DNA of 64,000 nt, taken from positions 64,149,787 to 64,213,786 of the forward strand of contig OX421962.1 in assembly GCA_949128115.1 (NCBI GenBank). The letters run 5' to 3'. Position 1 is the first letter of the stretch; the number at the start of each line of letters is the position of its first letter. Shown here in pieces: positions 22,565 to 33,390 of this stretch. A program made the translations under genes and the position numbers. The notes under the pieces are model-generated. The model had not been told where the DNA came from and made no database searches. It was given only the letters and a program-made list of their open reading frames with translations. The stretch comes from Anaspis maculata. Lineage: Eukaryota > Arthropoda > Insecta > Coleoptera > Scraptiidae.

Positions 22565-23266
22565 TAAGGTGACCAACTTCAAATGAATGAAATGCAGGAC
22601 ATTGAAAAAAAACAGAAAACAAAACACGTAAAAGGGAAAGCGGGTCTAGAGTCTAGACTCTAGGGGGTGGAGCAAATAATGCCCCTTTTTTCAAAAAACT
22701 TTCACCAACAAAAAATACAACTATTATTGCTGAAAAACGAAGGAAAAAAAAAAGAAAACTCCCCTGAGCTGTCCCGACCTGACCTGACCTGACCTGAGAG
22801 AAAAATGAGTGAAAAAATGCCGTCGAAAAAAAGAACAAATTAATGTTCTCTTTAAAAAAAGATGTTCTGGCAACTTCAATAATAACACAAGAAATTCAAG
22901 TGTGATCATCAGAAATGAAATTCCATAATGGAAAAAACACAAAATCGAATTTTTTATTTCTTTGGTAAGTTATAGATGTAGAACCTATCTGCGAATATAA
23001 TGTCAAGTGTAACAGGCACAGGAACGGAAGTATGTGGAAGGGAAAAAGTAGGGTGATGATGTGGGAGAGGGATGAAGTGGAGGTGGTGGAACGCTCGATA
23101 TTTTCGCGGAAAATTTAAAATCAGAAAAACCAGGGTTTTGCTCGAAATCAGGACAAATCAGTATTTTTGGTTAAAATCAGGACAAATCAGTACATGAACG
23201 TAAAACAGGACAAATGTGTGAAAATCTAAACCTGTCCTTACCAAATCAGGACGGTTGGTCACCTTA
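22565..23266. mobile_element. Non-autonomous hAT element, 702 bp
   Basis: Ends TAAGGTGACCAAC and GTTGGTCACCTTA are perfectly inverted over 13 bp. The exact 8-bp duplication CTAAACCA lies at 22557-22564 and 23267-23274. The right part has direct copies of AAATCAGGACAAATCAG. The left part has a GACCT repeat near 22774-22796. There is no transposase. Confidence 0.9.
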
Positions 23267-23511
23267 CTAAACCAGAAAAGCTAATAATAATTGACCCTGC
23301 ACCCATATTGACACTCTTGGCAGTTATCGTACATAACTTCAAAGAAATGTACGGAAAGTGGAAAGTGCCAATTCTCGAAGAAGAGTTGAGGCCGAGATGA
23401 GCCCTACTGAGAGGGGAAAAAGAGCTGGTGCAAAGGTATAAAGGTGGTGCCTGGTACATACACGTCACTACCATTTTTTTTACCGTGATTTTTCGCTGGT
23501 CGGCTTTTCTA

Positions 23512-23632
23512 CAGTATGTGCATTAAAACATTCAATAATGGGAGGCCGTGGACCGATGATAGCCTGGCCGTTTTTGGATCGAATGGCCTGCGTCACAGCC
23601 TCCCTTTATTGAAGTTTTTAATGAACATACGG
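23512..23632. mobile_element. 121-bp MITE with TA flanks
   Basis: CAGTATGTGCATTAAAA and TTTTTAATGAACATACGG are inverted ends, and the arms continue to GGGAGGC/GCCTCCC. TA lies at 23510-23511 and 23633-23634. Loop about 50 bp. The start resembles the MITE at 55453 for only a few bases. Confidence 0.82.
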
Positions 23633-23923
23633 TACTACCTATTCTCTGCTTTTTAAATCACGAGGTGACGCAAACCGCTGATTATTATGCTGAGTGCTGA
23701 CAAATGAAAATGGAATGACAATTACAAAGTTGAGGTTATGTACGCTTGAAATGACACTAATGATAGCTGGGGTGCATGGAACACAGGCGCCATTACTTCT
23801 GGCGTTTGCCACTATAGTTCCCCATTGGCGCACAGTTTTGAACGCAATTAATAGCTAGACTGAAGAAGTTAGACGTACGCCTTCGCGAACTTCTTTGTAT
23901 AGGTCAAGGAATTCCCTACAACT

Positions 23924-24619
23924 TTGTTCCTGACAATTCCCATCATATCTCTTACCGTTCTCTCTTTGTTCCAGCAGAAAGACCGCGACGGGACGATAGA
24001 AAATCTGTTTGGTTTTTCTCAATCAGTTTTTTATTATATATTCACATTGCCATATTTTTGTCATCAAGTCTCCAATTTGTTCCAAGTGAAATCCTCGTTC
24101 TACTGGATTGTGATACATGAAAATAATGACATGTATTCCCAGGCCTCTGGTTTGACAAAACCTATCGTGCGCTCGGAGTTTTATGACAGGCAACTGAGAT
24201 CCTCAATAAACCGGTGCCTCAAAAGGAATAATGCAGTTTGCATCTTCTCCTTCAGATGGCCGGTCGACTTGACAAATAATAAGTTTCCACAGTCACGTAC
24301 GGCGGAGGAGAGCGTAGCGTGTGGTAGGCTGCTCCAGTCCAAGTATACATGCCTCCAGCCGGCGGTACGGCAATGTGTTGGGGGAAACAGGCAGCGTGGT
24401 CGGGAGGCATACAAAGTCAGGAACACCGGCGCAGGGAGCGTGGATGTATCGGACATCTGCACCTGCGGTTCGGGGGTGAAAGACGGAGTCAAGGTCAACC
24501 GAGCGCTTGTCGGCCCCAGACCCCAGTGCTTGGATGGAACGACTATCAAACCTCCAGGCACCACATTGCGGCTCGGTAAGTCCGGCTGGTCTGGGAGAGG
24601 GGTACAATGGGCCCAATAA
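23924..24619 (+). CDS. Longest open frame (231 codons), unrecognised; possible exon
   Basis: This is the longest frame in the window. The N-terminal third is hydrophobic and AT-rich (residues 1-65). From about residue 75 it is GC-rich and basic, with a VSDICTCGSG segment near residue 175. A splice-acceptor-like tract ending CCAGCAG lies at 23971-23977 and a GTAAGT follows CTCG at 24576, so an exon inside this interval is conceivable. The minus strand is open over much of the same interval (24181-24616). No domain or paralogue is recognised. Function is not assigned. Confidence 0.2.
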   Translation: MFLTIPIISLTVLSLFQQKDRDGTIENLFGFSQSVFYYIFTLPYFCHQVSNLFQVKSSFYWIVIHENNDMYSQASGLTKPIVRSEFYDRQLRSSINRCLKRNNAVCIFSFRWPVDLTNNKFPQSRTAEESVACGRLLQSKYTCLQPAVRQCVGGNRQRGREAYKVRNTGAGSVDVSDICTCGSGVKDGVKVNRALVGPRPQCLDGTTIKPPGTTLRLGKSGWSGRGVQWAQ

Positions 24620-25613
24620 TGAGGCCTACGTGCCAGATGAAACTCTGCTCCACTAACTCCTCGAAATGGAATCTAGAATCTAGTCACGTACGGCCATTCA
24701 CCATTTCACCAACAATTTTATTTTCCATGGATCGTGAAAATTTCTAGAGATCGGGGAAAAATATCACTTTTTTTACTGGAGGTAGGTCCAGACACTTGAC
24801 ACACCGACACCGACTACTTATTACCACATGTTGCTCTGAAAATTTGTAGGTTTCCTAAGAAAAAAGCAAGTAGGTATTGTCAAGAATTATTGAAACAAAC
24901 TTTGATTATGAAAGTATAGCAAGACATGAAGGGAGGCAGATTTCACAGGATCTCTGCGGCTGCTTTCACAAACTCACATTGGTCTTTGAGCGGGAGGGCA
25001 TATAGGGGTTGGACAATAAATTTAGTTCATTTTAGTCTAGGTGTCAGTGTTGCATTATTCGAGGTGCAACAGGGGTCTACGGGTCTGGGGCGCAAGGCCT
25101 TGGAGGGTGCAGAACAAGCTGTTAAGTGGTCAAGCCCACTTAACCAAAAAAAAAAATAATCAAAAATTCCACCTTTTCCAAAAAAATTTCACCCGCGGTG
25201 CTTTTTTCCTCACATTGATCGCTTCATGTGGTGTTTTTCGTTTTGTGAGGAAGTCGTTTTTTCTGCATCTAAAAATGTTACCAATGTTACAAAATTAGCT
25301 GGGACGCCATTTTTCGACCCCAGAATTTCCAGGGCGCAAAATTACTTAATCCGTCACCTCGTCCGTCACTAGGGAGGTGTCACTACTCACAGTCTGCATC
25401 AGCTCATTCTCTATGTAGGTAGAGTTGAGTATAGGGAGAGGGCACAAGATTGTCCGCCCCGGGTGTCAAATACAGATACGCAACTGACCAAAAGTCCTAA
25501 CAAATCCCAGTCAATGCTGTTTTGTAAGAGACAGCAAAGTGGAAAAAGCGTTGAAATCCATTCATTTTTAGCGCATTTTCCATCTTGATGAAAATCGCTA
25601 TTGCAACCGCTTT

Positions 25614-25639
25614 GTCCGTCCGTCCGTCCGTCCGTCCGT
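25614..25639 (+). repeat. (GTCC)n microsatellite
   Basis: Six or more tandem GTCC units, preceded by TTTTTAGCGCA and AACCGCTTT. The same arrangement (AGCGCA, then CGCTTT, then GTCC units) recurs at 44920-45000, so the microsatellite is part of a dispersed repeat. Confidence 0.9.
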
Positions 25640-26258
25640 TCCTCGAACTCCTCCCAAACTAGACATCCTAGCTTTCTAATTTTTTCACTGTTACATAGCT
25701 GCCACTCCCAAAGGAGGGCTAGGTTATATTGAATGTCTATATTGCGCCGCCAACATAGAAAAAACCGCCCCCGATAAACTTGAAATAACATGATATTGCA
25801 ATTTCTCCCAGACCTACTGCTCTGGTGTTCTCATTTTATGAATAATACATAGTTGCCACTTATAAACGTAAACCCAGAAACATTCCGCCCTCAATATGCG
25901 CCGCCGATATGAAAAAATTGCTAAAAACCGCCCCCCCAATCACTTAAAAATAAAAAACATAAACCCGAAGACATAGCGATCTAATTCTTTCGGTATATGA
26001 ACAGCTGACTGAAAATGGAAAAGGATAGGCTACTTTTGGTTAGCCGCCGCCCCCAGATTCCGCCCCCAAACGACAAATAGTGCAACTTTCACAATTTTAC
26101 TGATTGAGATGTTCTCTCAAACATTTAGAAACTGCCAACTCAAATTGTGCAACATTTGCTTAGCCGAACGCTGCCGCTCCCACACGCCGCCCCCAAAGTA
26201 AGAGATAAATGAAAAACATGAACCCGAAGACATAACGATCTAAGTCTTTCGCTATATA

Positions 26259-27301
26259 AACTGCGCAACAAATATGTTGTCGCAAAGGAAAAATTGGTCC
26301 GACTTTGGACCACAATAACTTTTGAATGACACAAACTATTTCGATTTCGTTTTCACGGTTAGTGAGATCAGTTTTTCCGTTATTCACCTCCAAGAGGTGA
26401 AGATCAGGAAGCTTCATGTGAAATATTTACAGGGTGAAATGTAAAACAGTGCAAAATTTTAGCAAATTAAACGGACCCCCATTTTCAGATTTTTTTTTTC
26501 ACAAATGCAAATGAAAGGATCATAAGGCAAGATGTTTTGGCTTGCGCCCAGTTTTAGAATTTTTGGAATCGGAGCTGTGGTCCTGACTTTATGATTTTTT
26601 TTCTCTTGGAGGATGCTGAGTTATCCTATCGCTACAAGAAAGACTATGTTAGCCCAGGGAGCCTGTCATCATCAAAAACTAAAATTGACCATCAGCATCA
26701 TGTTCAGAAGGTCAAAATCACAAGGAAAGTTTGTTTCAGTTGTGAAAATCTGATCAAATTCAATTTTTAAGAAAAACAGCTGTGTCGCCCATTTCGAATA
26801 GGCCCCTTTTTTGAAGTCTTGATCAAGGTATTTCAGATGGTCTGTAAGTCAAGTTTCTGAGAACCGTTAACAACAATATTCGTGAATTGCAACCTCCCAT
26901 CATCAGAATAACATAGTCTTCTTTGTACCGATAGGATAAATCAGCATCTTACAAGAGAAAAAAATCATAAAGTTAGAACCATACTATTGATTTCAAAAAT
27001 TTCGAAACTGGGCGCAAGCTAAAACATAACGCTTCATAATCCTTCCATTTGCATTTGAGAAAAAAAAAATTCTGAAAATGGGGGTCCGTTTAATTTGCTA
27101 AAATTTTGTACTGTTTTACATTTCACCCTGTAGATATTTTATATGGAGCATCCAGATCTTCACTTCCTGAACGTGAATAACGGAAAGACTGATCTCACTA
27201 ACCGTCAAAACAGAATCAAAATGGTTCTTGTCATTCAAAAGTTATTGGGGTCCAAACTCGGACCAATTTTTCCCTCGCGACAACATATTTGTTGCGCAGT
27301 T
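26259..27301. mobile_element. TA-flanked foldback inserted in the satellite, 1043 bp
   Basis: Ends AACTGCGCAACAAAT and ATTTGTTGCGCAGTT are perfectly inverted. TA is duplicated at 26257-26258 and 27302-27303; the empty site CTATATAGATAGC is seen in the next satellite unit. Arms of about 170 bp run in to 26429, where a second element is nested. The TA target fits Tc1/mariner-type mobilisation. There is no coding capacity. Confidence 0.87.
26430..27130. mobile_element. CAGGGTG-type foldback nested inside 26259-27301, 701 bp
   Basis: Ends CAGGGTGAAATGTAAAACAG and its reverse complement are flanked by TA (26428-26429 and 27131-27132). The arms pair through about 26640 and 26930 (CTTGGAGGATGCTGA on the left and TCAGCATC with TTACAAGAG on the right). 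It shares only the first seven bases with the CAGGGTG elements at 2708 and 16540. Confidence 0.85.
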
Positions 27302-27634
27302 TAGATAGCTGACTGAAAATGGTAAAGGATAGGCTACTTGTGATATGGCGCCGCCTCCAGCTTCCGCCCCCGGAAAGAAAAAAGTGCAACTTTCAACAAT
27401 TTAGACTGATACAGATGTTGATGTTACCTTAGGTGTTACCTCAAACATTCAGAAACTGTCAACTCAAACTGTGCAAGAAATTTTTCGCCAAACTCTGCCG
27501 CTCACACACGCCGCCCTCAAAGCAAGAGATAAATGTAAAACATAAACCTGAAGACATAGCGATCTAATTCTTTCGCTATATAGATAGCTTACTGAAAATG
27601 GGAGAAGATAGGCCACTTTTGATTGACCGCCGCC

Positions 27635-28807
27635 CAGAGCTGGGCCGGGTACTGATAAATTGTACTCGAGTAACGGGTATCGGTTACTTGTCATAATTGG
27701 AGAGAGAGCACAGAGTACCGAGTACTTCACTCATTGCACATCCTGTCGAGTAGGTACAGTACTCCGAGTACAAGTACTCGAATTTCACGAGTACTTTTTC
27801 CGAGTACATATTTCCACTTCCACTTTTACACCAAATTGTATAAAGCAAGTCCAAAAACAATGTATAAGCACATGTTTTAAAAATTATCATGAGCGCACTA
27901 ACCAAATTTTGAGAAAAACACAAGAAACAGTTCCTATTTGAACCCGGCCGGTAGCGCGGCGGACTCCGTCTTTGGAAGCAATTCCAGGGATCGTGGGTTC
28001 GAATCCGGCCTGGGCCAGGTAAAAATTTTCATGCGCTCTTTAGTACCTTGGCGTGTACCATCGTGCAGTCACGTCAAGGGAAAAATTTGTGAAACGAGAA
28101 GGACACCGAAAAAAGGGTGCTAATAACCTCGCTGTTGATGCGTCCATAAAATGGTGGGTGGTGTGGGAATCGCCCGGCGTCGCTCTTAGCCTACTAAGAC
28201 GGCGCTAAGGAGGTACTGCCAGTGACTACACGGATACCCGCCCACCGCAAAAAAAAAAGTTCCTATTTGATATTTCACGGATTTACTATGATGGTTATGA
28301 TTGATTTTGTGATGATTCTTCATCACTACAGAAACATTGTAGTATAATTATATTCTAATTTGTATTGGGGTAAAGGAGCAACATGCCAGTGTTAACTCAG
28401 AGGGCAAAATCGCAAAAAAAATTACTTAATATGCTCTTTTCAAAATCAAAAGTGGTTCAAATGGAAAATATAGGACTTTTTGGATTTTCTCCATATCAGA
28501 CATGAAAATAGTTGATTATTTTATATTTTATAACTAACATTAGCTATTCTGTTGCATTCCACTTTCACTACTTTTGCACCCTGTAAAAAAAAACAAACGC
28601 ACTCGCACATACATAGACAAGTCCAGACTTGTGTAAAGTATTCGGAAAATGTACTCGCATGGGAAATACGAGTACCGGGTACTTTTACCAAATATGTTAC
28701 GGGTACGAGTACCGAGTACTTTATTTAAAATGTACTCGGGTACCTCGGGTAAAATGTACTGAGAGTACAGTGTTCGAGTACTTGTACTCGAGTACTGCCC
28801 AGCTCTG
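27635..28807. mobile_element. hAT element with GTACTCG-rich ends, 1173 bp
   Basis: Ends CAGAGCTGGGC and GCCCAGCTCTG are flanked by an exact 8-bp duplication, CCGCCGCC (27627-27634 and 28808-28815). The terminal 150 bp on each side are dense in GAGTACTCG-type palindromic words, probably transposase-binding repeats. The interior holds a complete SINE (27942-28258). No transposase. It interrupts the third satellite unit. Confidence 0.9.
27942..28258 (+). mobile_element. tRNA-derived SINE (family 1), complete, 317 bp
   Basis: The head has a box A-like GGTAGCGCGGCGG (27949) and a box B GGTTCGAATCC (27996-28006), the internal RNA polymerase III promoter of a tRNA. The body follows, then an A-rich end at about 28248-28258. 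A 12-bp duplication, GTTCCTATTTGA, flanks it (27930-27941 and 28259-28270), showing LINE-machinery integration. A minus-strand copy lies at 52127-52440. It was inserted into the hAT element, so it is the younger of the two. Confidence 0.93.
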
Positions 28808-29175
28808 CCGCCGCCTCCAGTTCCCGCCCCCCAAACAAAATAAAACAACTTTCACAATTTTCACTGATTGTCATATTTCCTTAAACATTTAGAAACTCCC
28901 AACTCAAACTGTGCAACAGTTACTTTGCCGAATGCTGCCGCCCCCAGACGCTGCCCTTAAAGTAAGAGATAAATGAAAAACACAAACCCAAAGTGTTGCC
29001 CAGAGTGGGCAAAGAATGATGTTTCCCCTTCAACCAAATTTCTTTACATTCATAATATGCCTCTTTGAGAAAATGCGCTACTGAGACTCACGCACGTGAA
29101 GGCATACTCACTTGTTTTTTATTACAACTTCTACACTACGCGACTGAAGTATTGGACGTACTTGAAACCTATTGA

Positions 29176-29583
29176 GCTTGTTTACGCGAGGCTTAGCAGA
29201 GATTTTAACAGTGGTTAGTTAGGAGTGTTTACGCGCGCCGACCAAAATGACAGCCGACAGCCCCTTAACCTAGGCCGCTATTCTTGAATCGTGTGAGAAA
29301 GGTCCCTGGCAGTAAAATACATTCCGCAGTACACTTCTGTAGTGAAATTTGCCTAAAAACCACGATTTTAGGCAACATTCGCTACATCAGTGTACTGCGG
29401 ATGGGCATGAGCGTTTTCGTGCGATTGCCAACACTTGTTTGCTTACTAAATGCAATTTGAAATCACATTTAGCTAAGCTTAACAGCTGTTGCGAAACTTG
29501 CGTTTAGAGGTGTTTATGCGGACGATAACATTGATGTTATCAACACGGACCTTAACACCAGTTTTAAACCTCGCGTAAACAAG
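29176..29583. mobile_element. 408-bp inverted-repeat element with GTTTACGCG ends
   Basis: GCTTGTTTACGCGAGG at the left pairs with CCTCGCGTAAACAAG at the right, and TTTTAACA words continue the arms. Flanks CCTATTGA and GCCATTGA are similar over 8 bp with two differences, so a hAT origin is possible but unproven. A smaller palindrome repeat lies inside at 29270-29401. Confidence 0.7.
29270..29401. repeat. Repeat starting AGGCCGCTATTCTTGAA with a palindromic core
   Basis: AGGCCGCTATTCTTGAA occurs here at 29271 and again at 60982, each followed about 50 bp later by CCGCAGTACA. In this copy 29322-29355 pairs with 29368-29401 (TTTGCCTAAAA / TTTTAGGCAA). The two copies sit inside different host elements. 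Confidence 0.7.
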
Positions 29584-29770
29584 GCCATTGATTGCTTATT
29601 ATTCTCTTACGCTTGCGTCTCCGTTTAGGCTTCCGTCGATTATGAATCGGGCTGAATGGTGCTATCAGGGAAAAATTATTATATATAGGTGCTACGTGCT
29701 ACTGTGGAAAATGGGGAGTAGGCAAATAAGTTTTCTCAGTTCATCAAATAGATTTGCGCCTATTAGACCA

Positions 29771-30511
29771 CGGTCCAGACTAAATAACATATTAAACTGG
29801 GTTCACACTTGTTATTTAACAAAGTTATATAACATATTATCAAGTTTGGACGCGGCTTCTAGCAAAATATTTAAGGCGTTCTTTGTAAAAATCCCATTTG
29901 TCAAATGAAAAAAAATCTGCTTCACGTATTTCATTAAGAATTACTGGACACCTCAATATGATTTGTGGTGTTGCCGCAGAGGCGACGTAATGTCAAATAT
30001 ACCTAGAATTTTTCTACAATGGTTTCGCAGAGGTTTAAATAGTGAATTGGGTGTAGCATTGTCCCAAATATCTGAAATTAGGTTTCCAAAAAGTGACAAG
30101 TGTGGGATTTTTGCAAATAACGCCTTATTTGATTTTTCGGCGTTTTACCGCCAGTAGCAATCATCAGCTAATCATTTATTTGTGATTCTCATCACATGTT
30201 CTATGTTATGTTCCTTCAAGGACGATGTAAAGCTATACATTTAACATTGTAACTTGAACCTTGTTTCAAACAATGTTATATAACATGTTACTTATAGTGC
30301 AGTAGTGCTATTCTGTAAAAAATAACATTCCATAAACGCTCTGTTATGTAAAAATTCGTATCGGCCATTGGCTGTTACCTTGGTAATAACAACGTAACAG
30401 AGCCTTTATGGAATGCAATTTTTTAGAGAATCGCACCATACGTCTGGACCCAGACGTCCTAACTATGTGATATACCTAAAAGTGTCATATGTATAACAAG
30501 TCTGGACCCGG
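29771..30511. mobile_element. Inverted-repeat element with GGTCCAGAC ends, about 740 bp
   Basis: CGGTCCAGACT at the left pairs with AGTCTGGACCCG at the right, and TGTTATA / TATAACA words are enriched near both ends. No exact target duplication is found. A smaller MITE is nested at 30306-30436. Confidence 0.6.
30306..30436. mobile_element. 131-bp MITE nested in 29771-30511
   Basis: GTGCTATTCTGTAAAAAATA and the right end through GAATCGCAC are inverted for about 45 bp, including CATTCCATAAA and CTCTGTTA. Loop about 40 bp. Target duplication is unclear. Confidence 0.75.
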
Positions 30512-31114
30512 CTTAAAACCACTAAACTAAAGGCGACATTTCCTCAAACTCCCCTAAATTTTAACAGCACAGAGCTAGTGAAGTATGAACACATTGAAAT
30601 GACTGAACTTCCCTGAAAGCATAGTTAATTTAAAAAGTCAGATGCCCACTCACTGAAACATTGTTCCTCTTGTATGAAGCCCCCACTCTAATCCGTTTGG
30701 CTCTTCTGGCTGCAATTCAATGGAAAAATTATTTTACCGCAGATGCACCGCTGCACCACTCACCATTCGCTTTGCTCCTATTGCATACTGACCTGGAACG
30801 TCGCATTCACTGTCGGTTTCGCATTTCCGATTGCCTTTCTCATTAATCCGGGAATTCGACGACATACGACATACCTGGGTAACCTGGCAGAGTTGCAGTA
30901 TAATACTGAAGTTTTCATTACAATCACCCGAGACTTGTGTGGAACCAGGCGTAAATCCTTCATTGAACCCATTCAAAGTTTGACGCTTGCATCTCGTGGT
31001 GCTCCAGGACTGTGTGGATGTGGAATAACTAGGTCAAACAGAAATTACTGATGTTGAAATCTAAGATCTATTACATACTCGATTGCATATTTTTTTATTG
31101 ATGCGAGTATAGTA

Positions 31115-32568
31115 GTTGCAGCGGTACGCTAGCAAAATGACCCTGATTCTGCATTTTGTGATACTGCAATGAAATTTGGCATATGCAAACTACGTAGAAT
31201 TTCAAGTGATTTGACCCGCAGCACTCAAAAATTTGTCTATTAGGGGGCGACTGGGGGCCCCTCCAAATTTCAAGATGTCAGAGTTTTTACCATGCACCAT
31301 TCAGTACCGCCCTATCTACCGTACAGGACCTAAACAACTTTGTTCTTGACCATCATAACATTTTTCGTCATGTCAATTCCATTCTTCTTACGGAAAAAAA
31401 TTATTTCTTTGTCTGGTCAAGAAGTCGAGAAATATATTTTTTTTGGACCACAAATAGATAGTGGAGTCGTTTTTGTGTGATCATCGATAAATCCGCATCC
31501 CCTTGATTCATTTATGAAAACAAAAGTTTTGCTGTTCTATTCTCTAACGAAGGGGTGACCTCAACTTACCATTATTTTCAACATTACCTATTTCAATGTT
31601 TTATCCCTAAAAATATGATTATTATTGTACTAATATATAGCTTGAAGTTTTCTTCAACGGTGTGGATGATGAAACAGCCTCAGATTCCACCTGGAAGCGG
31701 TGCATAGTAATTTTTCTGCAAGGCCGTCAAATTTGGCATTTTTGATTTTCTACCGGGAGCGGCTAAAATGTCAATACACACCACTCCGCCCAAGAGCACC
31801 GGTTGCGGTACTTCCGCACCAACTCTCATTTCAGTATCACAAAATGCAAAATTGTAAGGCGTGAATATTGTTTTCCGCTAGAGCAAACCGGTGCTCTTGG
31901 GCGGAGTGGTGTGTATTGACATTTTGGCCGCTCCCGCTAGAAAATCAAAAATGCCAAATTTGACGGCCTTGCAGAAAAATGATTATGTACGGCTTCCAGG
32001 TGGAATCTGAGGCAGTTTCATCATCCACATCGTTAAAGAGAACTTCAAGCTGTATGTTAGTATAACAATAATCATACTTACCGGGGTAAAACATTGAAAA
32101 AGATAATGTTGAAAATAATGGTAAGTTGAAGTCACTCCTTTGTTGAAAAATAGCACTGCAAAAGTTTTCTTCTCATAAATGAATCAAGGGGATGCGGATT
32201 TATCGATGATCGCACAAAAACTACTCAACAATCTATTGCTGGTCCAAAAAAAATAATTATTTTTCAATTTGTTGACCAGGCAAAGAAATTATTTTTTTTC
32301 TATAAGAAGAATGAAATTGACATGACGAAAAATGTTATGATGGTCAAGAACAAAGTTGTTTAGATCCTGTACGGTAGATAGGGCGGTACTGAATGGCGCA
32401 TGGGAAAAATTCAGACATCTTAAAATTTTGAGGGGCCCCCAGTCGCCCCCTAATGGACAAATTTTTGAGTGCTGCGGGTCAAATCACTTGAAATTTTATT
32501 TAGTTTGCATATGCCAAATTTCATTGCAGTATCACAAAATGCAGAATCAAAAAGCGTACCGCTGCAAC
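31115..32568. mobile_element. Near-perfect foldback, about 700-bp arms
   Basis: GTTGCAGCGGTACGCT at the left and AGCGTACCGCTGCAAC at the right are perfectly inverted, with TA outside (31113-31114 and 32569-32570). The arms match almost throughout to a centre near 31830, where GAGCACCGGTTGCGG is followed by a short loop and CCGGTGCTC. Both arms contain TTTGCATATGCCAAATTTC-type sequence. Low divergence between arms suggests a fairly recent element or gene conversion. No protein is encoded. Confidence 0.88.
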
Positions 32569-32819
32569 TATAGGTGGGTTCCTACTTTGATAATGATTTC
32601 AAAATAGTACCTACCTAATAAATATACCTACAATACAATAGATGATGTCACTCGTCCAAAAGAAGAGTGTCACAAGTCAAAGTTCTTCGATTTTCAGATT
32701 TCTGAATAAAATTTCTTAGAAATAGCCAAAGTTAACACGTAACGGATCATTTGCCGCGGTTCAACCAAAAAGTCAACACAGTGTTGAGTGTAGTTTACAG
32801 CAATTAACTTGGAATGTGG

Positions 32820-32844
32820 GGAGGTGAGGTGAGGTGAGGTGAGG
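32820..32844 (+). repeat. (GAGGT)n microsatellite
   Basis: Five tandem GAGGT/GGTGA units. Confidence 0.9.
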
Positions 32845-32879
32845 AGATGATTGGTCGGGGGTGGTGGTTTATAATTGTT

Positions 32880-33390
32880 AATTTTTCTGAATTTTTGATC
32901 TTCGACTTCACGCCAAAAAAATAGATAACGACGGATGTATCCGTTTCAAGGTTCCCCAAGTCCAAAGATAATTTAGACCAGAGTGATGTCTGTCTGCGTG
33001 TATTATGCATGTGTGTATTTGTGTAATCTGGCGGCATAACTGCCGAGCCGTTGATACGATTGAATTGAAATTTGGTGTCCAGGCACATTTTCACTTTTTC
33101 ACTCTGCGATGAGTCCATTCGTTCTTGTCATCTGTCAAATTAAAATGACACGGCCAAAAAAATTGAAAATTATATGTCACGGAACTTGATTTGCTATATG
33201 GCATTTGAAAGCCCTTGAAAAAAGGTATTCAGAACAGTTAGAAGTATTTCTTTTCTCCATCTGTCATCTGTCAAATATAAAATGTCCAATTTTAAAATAT
33301 TGCCATTTAAATATTCAAAATCCGTCCGATACATTGGAACCAAATTCGTCAGAAAGCAACACAACAAAAGAATCAAACTTTCCCACTCGA
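32880..33390 (-). repeat. Dispersed repeat family copy a (minus)
   Basis: On the minus strand this contains TTTGTTGTGTTGCTTTCTGA, GAATTTGGTTCCAAT, TTTGACAGATGACAGAT, TTTCAAGGGCTTTCAAATG and AAGTTCCGTGA in the same order as copies at 41905-42160 and 42590-42835. The adjoining piece at 32880-33010 (CAGACAGACATCA, then GAAACGGATACATCCG) matches 42290-42375. It is a dispersed repeat of several hundred bases; class is unknown. Confidence 0.75.

Larger units (their letters stand above)
25690..28990 (+). repeat. Tandem satellite, about 258-bp unit, interrupted twice
   Basis: The unit contains CCCGAAGACATAGCGATCTA, ACTGAAAATGG, GCCGCCGCCC, a TTAGAAACTGCCAACTCAAA-like word and CGCCCCCAAAGTAAGAGAT. 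Unit starts are near 25948, 26206, 27531 and 28971 (the last truncated), with a diverged unit before 25948. The second unit is split by the element at 26259-27301 and the third by the hAT at 27635-28807. Removing them restores a phase of about 258-280 bp. No protein is encoded. Confidence 0.8.
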
